A DNA stretch of 64,000 nucleotides from Erpobdella octoculata (Eukaryota; Annelida; Clitellata; Hirudinida; Erpobdellidae). The notes under the pieces were generated by a model. That model was not told the DNA's origin, did no database searches, and saw only the letters and a program-made list of their open reading frames with translations. Location of the stretch: the NCBI GenBank assembly GCA_963978895.1, contig OZ022241.1, forward strand, positions 23,697,573 to 23,761,572, in the 5' to 3' direction. Below are positions 57,815-64,000 of the stretch, in pieces. Made by a program: the position numbers and the translations under genes. Positions within the stretch are counted from its first letter, which is position 1, and every line of letters starts with the position of its first letter.

Positions 57815-60800
57815 ATGTCAAAGGACCAAGATTCAAACATAGCACAATTGCTTAAGTTTCTAATTGAAAAAGAGGCTCGAGAAAAAGAAGAAAAACTTGA
57901 GAGGGAAGCTCGAGAAAAAGAAGAGAAACTTGAGAGGGAAGCTCGAGAAAAAGAAGAGAAACTTGAGAGGGAAGCTCGAGAAAAAGAAGAGAAACTTGAG
58001 AGGGAAGCTCGAGAAAAAGAAGAAAAGAGAATTGAAAAAGAAGAAACTGAAAAAAAATTTCTTCAGCTAATCTCAATGATACAGGACAATAATTCCGTCA
58101 AAGTAAGACCAGACCTCTACAAACGAATTGAGCAATTTGTTTACGATCCAGATCAAGGCCTTACATTCACTGATTGGATTGGGCGATTTGAAGAAGCTGT
58201 TCAGTCAGTCGGAGGCGAATCAATGAGCGATAAAGAAAAAAGAGCAACTCTGACCGGGAAGCTTCAACAAAACGAATACACACTACTTAAGGGTAGTATA
58301 TTGCCGAGAACAATCGAGAATCTAAACTATGAAGAGACAAAAGGTTGGTTAGAAAAACTGTTTGGCAATAAAAAAAGCATTCATCAAAGACGGTTTGATT
58401 TTGAAAACGTCCAAATAAGGGACTCAGAGACTTTCAGGGCATTCGGCACAAGGGTGAACAGGCTGTGCAACGAAGCACAATGGGAAAATTTTACAAAAGA
58501 AGCCAGTATGTGCTTACATTTTATATGGGGATTGAAGGATCCGAAATATTTAAACATTAAGCACAAATTACTGCTCAGGGTAGAACAAGAGTGCTCACTG
58601 GAAAAACTTATTGAAGAATGTGAAAAGATAAAACTGTTACATACAGAACAAATGATGATTTCAGAAACCTTAGTTAATAAGGTTAATCACAATACAGAGA
58701 AATCACCTAAAAAATCTTCCAGCCAAGAAATCCGGGGTTCATCCGTAAACAAAAATGTTTGTTTTCGCTGTGGAAAACCGGGACATTTTGCTGCCAACTG
58801 CAGAACTGATGATAGAAGTCCCAAAAGATTTTTCAGTAGAAAGAGAAGTCCAAGTTTAAGGAGGAGTCCAAGTCCGTCGTATAGGCGACACGAAATACGG
58901 CAAGTCAGAACAATTCCCAGCAAGCGAACAGTTATAGCAGCCAATAGAAGATACACCACTGTGAAATTTGGTGATGTCGAAATTAGGATGCAACTGGACT
59001 CCGGAGCCTATGTCACAATCATCAGTACAAAAACTTGGGTGAAGATTGGTTCACCACGGCTAGATAAGGCAACAACAAAAATTGGTGCTGCAAACGGTAC
59101 TGAAATTCAAGTACTAGGTGAATTTCAAACCAAATTTTCGTGCGCAGGATTCACAGGCAATGGACGCTGTTTTGTGGCCAAAAATACGACACAGCTTCTA
59201 GGAATTGAATGGATGGATCAACTTCCACCAATGATAAAAGCGTTTGATGCAATCTGTTGTTCTGTTGCAGAAAAGCCTTCGCAGGAAGAAACCAGTTTAG
59301 CTGTTCGTTTACAAACAGAGTTTCTAAATGTTTTCAAGGAAGAATTGGGCCATTGCAGTAAAAAGAAGGCAAGATTGCTCCTTAAGTCAGAGTCTCAGCC
59401 AAAATTTTGCAGACCACGAAAAATACCTTTTGCTTACGAAGAAATAACCATTAGGGAACTTGAAAGACTGGTCAATGTAGGAGTTCTTAAAAGAGTTGAA
59501 TACAGTCACTGGGCGGCACCGATTGTGGTTGTTCCAAAGAAAAGCGGAACGGTGCGCATCTGTGCTGATTTTAAAACAGGCCTTAACGACGCGCTTGAGA
59601 TGCACCAACATCCACTTCCAACACCGGATGAAATTTTTTCAAAATTAAACCAAGGAGCTTGGTTTACTCAAGTAGATTTTGCTGATGCATATCTACAGTT
59701 GGAAATGGATGAATCGTCAAAAGAGCTCGTTACGATCAACACTCCTAAAGGTCTATATCAGTACCAGAGACTTCCCTTTGGAGTAAAAAGTGCACCAGGT
59801 ATTTTCCAGGAAACAATGGATAATTTAACTTCAGGGTTAAAAGGTTGTGCAGCTTACCTGGACGATGTAATTGTGACCGGCACAACATTGGAAGAACACA
59901 ATATGAATGTTCTTGAACTATTCAAACGGATTTCAGATTTTGGTTTTAGAGTCAAGATGGACAAGTGCTCTTTTGCCAAGAAAGAGATTAAATTTCTAGG
60001 TCATATTATCAGCAAAGAAGGCCGAAAACCAGACCCAGAAAAGATAACAGCAATTGTAGAAATGCCCCCACCAAAAGACAGGAAACAGTTAAAATCGTTT
60101 TTGGGTATGGTTAGTTACTATTCTGTTTTTGTACCAAAGATGAGACAAATGAGAGGCCCACTAGATGAATTGGAAAAAAATGAGAAATTTGAATGGTTAA
60201 GAGTACACCAGGAATCTTTCACAAACCTTAAGAAGGTGTTACAATCAAATTTATTGCTGACGCATTATGATCCCAAAAGAGACATCGTAATAGCTGCTGA
60301 TGCATGTGAATACGGAATTGGAGCAGTGATTTCACACCGATTTCGTAATGGAACAGAAAAAGCAGTCGCTCATGCAGGCCGTGCGCTGACCCAAGCAGAA
60401 AAGAATTACGGCCAAATAGAAAAAGAAGCTTTAGCCCTAGTTTTTGCAGTAAGGAAATTCCATAGATTTGTTTACGGAAGGCGGTTTACGCTTTTGACCG
60501 ATCACAAGCCTCTCTTGTCAGTATTTGGTTCAAAAAAAGGAATATCTGCACACGCTGCAAACAGACTACAGAGATGGGAGCTGATACTTTTAGCTTATGA
60601 TTTTGAGATCGAATATCGACGAACAGCAAATTTTGGTCAAGCTGATGCCTTATCAAGACTCATTGATTCCAAAAAAACAACAGGAAATGAGGATTTGATA
60701 ATAGCAGGTGTAAACGAAGACATCACAATGATACAAGAGGATACGATGAGACAATTACCTGTTAGTAAGAAAGATATTCAAATTATGACAGAAGAAGACT

Positions 60801-62221
60801 CTGAACTCAGAGAGTTAAGTGAGATCATTAAAAAAGGATTTTGGCCAAAAGTTAAACCTGGATCAAACTGGAATGCATTCCAAAGTAAAGCAACTGATTT
60901 GACTTTACATGATGGCGTTCTATTTATGGGTGTAAGAGCAGTAATTCCAAAAAAACTGCAACAGCGTATATTGAGGATGCTACATCAGGGCCATCCAGGA
61001 ATTACGAGAATGAAAATGCTGGCCAGACAGTCGGTGTATTGGCATGGAATCGATAGAGATATTGAAAGTATGGTGAAAACCTGTGATGCATGTCAAAAAG
61101 CAGCTAAAATGCCTATAAAAAACACGTTGTCACCATGGCCTGAACCATCACAGGCCTGGGAGAGAATTCACATTGATTTTGCGGGACCAATGGAAAATTC
61201 AATGTTTCTGGTTGTTGTGGACGCATATTCAAAATGGCCAGAAATAATACAAATGAGTACGGCTACCTCAACAACGACAATTCGCGAGCTGAACAGAATG
61301 TTTGCTCGGTATGGATTTCCCAAGACATTGGTATCAGATAACGGAACACAATTTACTTCTATGGAATTTGAAAGATTTTGTCAGTCAAAATTTATCAGTC
61401 ATATCCGAATACCTCCTTTTCATCCACAAAGTAATGGTCAAGCAGAAAGATTTGTTGATACTTTCAAAAGAACCATACAAAAGCTAAAAGGTGAAGGAAT
61501 TACCGAGGAATTAGTGCAAAAGTTTTTGTTGTGTTATAGATCTACACCATGCCCATCTAGTCCACATCAAAAATCTCCCGCAGAAAATTTTTTGGGGAGA
61601 CAAATTAGAACACCACTATCAGACTTACAACTAAGTACTAAAAAAGACAAAAAGCATTCAGAAAAAAAGTCTTGCATGAAGAGACAGTTCGACGAAAGGA
61701 ATGGGGCAAGACCGAGAGTTTTTAAAGAACAAGATGCGGTGTACGCTAGAGATTATAAAAATCCAAACCATCCCAGATGGATACCAGGGAAGATTTTAAA
61801 AAGAATTGGAAAAACGGTTTACGAAGTCGAGATTGACAGAAGGATTACAAAAAGGCATACAAATCAATTAAGACCAAGGAATTTAGATTGGGCACTTAAA
61901 GAAATGTTTCAGACTTTCGACATGCCAGTGCCCCTTCAAGATAAAAGTGATAAAGAGAAAGCCCCGGTAAGAATTGTGTTCCCAGAACAGGAAGAGATGT
62001 TGGAACCAGACATAAACGCAACCCCTCGGCTTACGGAGAATGAGGATGGAGAGAATAGACAAGGAGACCATGTTCCGAGCCATATAGATAATGAAGCCAA
62101 TCCGGAGGAATTGTCACACATTCCAACAGGAATAGAACCAGAGGCAAGACCTAAACGTTATTGCAACCCTCCAAAACGGATAGTACTGGACCCCAGTAGA
62201 AAATCATATAATTTTCTATAA
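57815..62221 (+). CDS. Ty3/Gypsy gag-pol polyprotein, uninterrupted, 1468 aa
   Basis: The first ATG is 57815, 12 bp after the 5' LTR; gag and pol share one frame. Residues ~20-75: five charged repeats (EREAREKEEKL), predicted coiled coil. ~95-290: gag. 316-329: CCHC knuckle (CFRCGKPGHFAANC), then an Arg/Ser-Pro stretch. 395: protease (LDSGAYVTII). 680s: RT with YLDD at 681-684. ~829: RNase H first Asp. 1057-1093: integrase HHCC. D1121, D1175, E1211: DDE core with 35 residues between the last two. ~1310-1350: GPY/F-like module (RWIPGKILKRIGKTVYEVE). The layout is like Mag-clade (K02A2.6-like) elements without env. The two LTR copies look identical over 145 bp, so this is a young insertion. LTR edges are damaged, so new mobility is doubtful although the enzymes look intact. 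Confidence 0.95.
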   Translation: MSKDQDSNIAQLLKFLIEKEAREKEEKLEREAREKEEKLEREAREKEEKLEREAREKEEKLEREAREKEEKRIEKEETEKKFLQLISMIQDNNSVKVRPDLYKRIEQFVYDPDQGLTFTDWIGRFEEAVQSVGGESMSDKEKRATLTGKLQQNEYTLLKGSILPRTIENLNYEETKGWLEKLFGNKKSIHQRRFDFENVQIRDSETFRAFGTRVNRLCNEAQWENFTKEASMCLHFIWGLKDPKYLNIKHKLLLRVEQECSLEKLIEECEKIKLLHTEQMMISETLVNKVNHNTEKSPKKSSSQEIRGSSVNKNVCFRCGKPGHFAANCRTDDRSPKRFFSRKRSPSLRRSPSPSYRRHEIRQVRTIPSKRTVIAANRRYTTVKFGDVEIRMQLDSGAYVTIISTKTWVKIGSPRLDKATTKIGAANGTEIQVLGEFQTKFSCAGFTGNGRCFVAKNTTQLLGIEWMDQLPPMIKAFDAICCSVAEKPSQEETSLAVRLQTEFLNVFKEELGHCSKKKARLLLKSESQPKFCRPRKIPFAYEEITIRELERLVNVGVLKRVEYSHWAAPIVVVPKKSGTVRICADFKTGLNDALEMHQHPLPTPDEIFSKLNQGAWFTQVDFADAYLQLEMDESSKELVTINTPKGLYQYQRLPFGVKSAPGIFQETMDNLTSGLKGCAAYLDDVIVTGTTLEEHNMNVLELFKRISDFGFRVKMDKCSFAKKEIKFLGHIISKEGRKPDPEKITAIVEMPPPKDRKQLKSFLGMVSYYSVFVPKMRQMRGPLDELEKNEKFEWLRVHQESFTNLKKVLQSNLLLTHYDPKRDIVIAADACEYGIGAVISHRFRNGTEKAVAHAGRALTQAEKNYGQIEKEALALVFAVRKFHRFVYGRRFTLLTDHKPLLSVFGSKKGISAHAANRLQRWELILLAYDFEIEYRRTANFGQADALSRLIDSKKTTGNEDLIIAGVNEDITMIQEDTMRQLPVSKKDIQIMTEEDSELRELSEIIKKGFWPKVKPGSNWNAFQSKATDLTLHDGVLFMGVRAVIPKKLQQRILRMLHQGHPGITRMKMLARQSVYWHGIDRDIESMVKTCDACQKAAKMPIKNTLSPWPEPSQAWERIHIDFAGPMENSMFLVVVDAYSKWPEIIQMSTATSTTTIRELNRMFARYGFPKTLVSDNGTQFTSMEFERFCQSKFISHIRIPPFHPQSNGQAERFVDTFKRTIQKLKGEGITEELVQKFLLCYRSTPCPSSPHQKSPAENFLGRQIRTPLSDLQLSTKKDKKHSEKKSCMKRQFDERNGARPRVFKEQDAVYARDYKNPNHPRWIPGKILKRIGKTVYEVEIDRRITKRHTNQLRPRNLDWALKEMFQTFDMPVPLQDKSDKEKAPVRIVFPEQEEMLEPDINATPRLTENEDGENRQGDHVPSHIDNEANPEELSHIPTGIEPEARPKRYCNPPKRIVLDPSRKSYNFL

Positions 62222-62233
62222 AGAGGGGGAGGT
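62221..62233 (+). other. Polypurine tract of Gypsy copy B
   Basis: AAAGAGGGGGAGG directly before TGTTATAT, the 3' LTR start. It is the expected primer for plus-strand DNA synthesis and overlaps the stop codon by one base. Confidence 0.88.
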
Positions 62234-62274
62234 GTTATATATATGTTTGTTTAAATATATATATATGGGCGTAT

Positions 62275-62328
<54 letters not shown>

Positions 62329-62472
62329 GTATATATATAGATCAGTTTTTATTCTATTTCCTTCTTTATTATATCATAAGCAAACAAATTTATATTAAGT
62401 ATAGATAATCAGAAAGATCTAGTAAGTGTTAGCAGCCACTTAAGTAGATTATATTATTACCATTTAATTAGA
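62234..62472 (+). mobile_element. Gypsy copy B 3' LTR, last 17 bp missing
   Basis: Begins TGTTATATATATG, carries TA/TG-rich U3 and the shared block up to TTTAATTAGA (62472), then switches to PLE-2 coding. The 5' LTR shows what is missing (57786-57802). Confidence 0.82.
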
Positions 62473-63310
<838 letters not shown>

Positions 63311-63311
63311 A

Positions 63312-63314
<3 letters not shown>

Positions 63315-63382
<68 letters not shown>
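63315..63382. repeat. (TA)n microsatellite
   Basis: TA tract at the right boundary of PLE-2. Confidence 0.95.
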
Positions 63383-63385
<3 letters not shown>

Positions 63386-63479
63386 TCCTATAACAGAGTA
63401 TCTTGAACTGTCTGATTAATTTGATTTGATTAATTTTAATTGATTTAAAGCCTAATTCATGTCGGAAACATTAAAACAT

Positions 63480-63633
63480 GTATTGTCATCCAGAATAAAG
63501 CTTTCCTGAAAGTTTTAGAGCTCTAGGTGGTCGAAAAGTGGGAAAGCGACCGGGAGCGTGAGAGCAAGCGGGAAAGGAAACGGGAGCGTGAGAGAAAGAC
63601 CTCTAAAAATCCCGGGCAATGCCGGGCACCCCG

Positions 63634-63636
<3 letters not shown>
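63480..63636 (+). mobile_element. Helitron-like minisatellite fragment with 3' hairpin
   Basis: GGGAAAGCGACCGGGAGCG units and the hairpin CCCGGGCAATGCCGGG, then CACCCCGCTAA; the expected CTAG is mutated to CTAA. Followed by (TA)n. Confidence 0.7.

Positions 63637-64000
<364 letters not shown>

Overview
This window is metazoan nuclear DNA, most likely from a non-vertebrate animal; I cannot fix the lineage. The evidence is spliced genes with GT-AG introns, about 65% AT, long (TA)n tracts, and a dense mix of animal transposons: Ty3/Gypsy, Penelope-like (PLE), LINEs, Helitrons, hAT and P-element/THAP. I see no bacterial operon, CRISPR array or rRNA. Nearly all coding-like DNA is transposon-derived, and most of it is broken.

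Layout. 1-4.8 kb: decayed Gypsy copy A (+) interrupted by a LINE fragment and by a non-autonomous hAT. 5.07-7.6 kb: P-element-like THAP transposase with two frameshifts, then a tRNA-like cloverleaf. 8.48-10.35 kb: internally deleted Helitron. 10.5-12.9 kb: four Helitron-derived modules ordered A-B-A'-B' (primes = reverse complements), a circularly permuted inverted duplication. 12.95-13.82 kb: hAT MITE with perfect 8-bp target-site duplication (TSD). 15.2-18.9 kb: an unidentified ORF and a PLE (-) with hammerhead-ribozyme-like motifs. 19.1-23.4 kb: decayed Gypsy (-). 23.7-24.6 kb: telomere-like MITE composite. 25.3-29.0 kb: hAT (-) with TSD, its right end tandemly duplicated.

31.4-43.1 kb is the host gene island. 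A broken six-exon PHD-finger gene (-) lies head to head with a six-exon gene (+) that I identify as PHAX, the U-snRNA export adaptor. All PHAX splice junctions keep frame and give 389 codons plus stop. A 901-bp element with 30-bp inverted ends and a TSD sits 15 bp upstream of its ATG, and its 4.85-kb first intron is packed with transposon debris.

43.9-46.7 kb: another hAT (TSD ACACACAG) containing a complete 246-bp Helitron and a LINE tail. 47-49 kb: a foldback repeat and a THAP/P-like remnant. 49-55.8 kb: minisatellites and MITEs. 56-63.3 kb: a GIY-YIG PLE (-) with identical hammerhead motifs in both terminal repeats, split by the one intact large ORF here, a 1468-aa Gypsy gag-pol (+). The right edge holds another Helitron end and (TA)n.

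The elements sit inside one another and mostly join at (TA)n tracts, so the region reads as a transposon graveyard around one probably functional gene.
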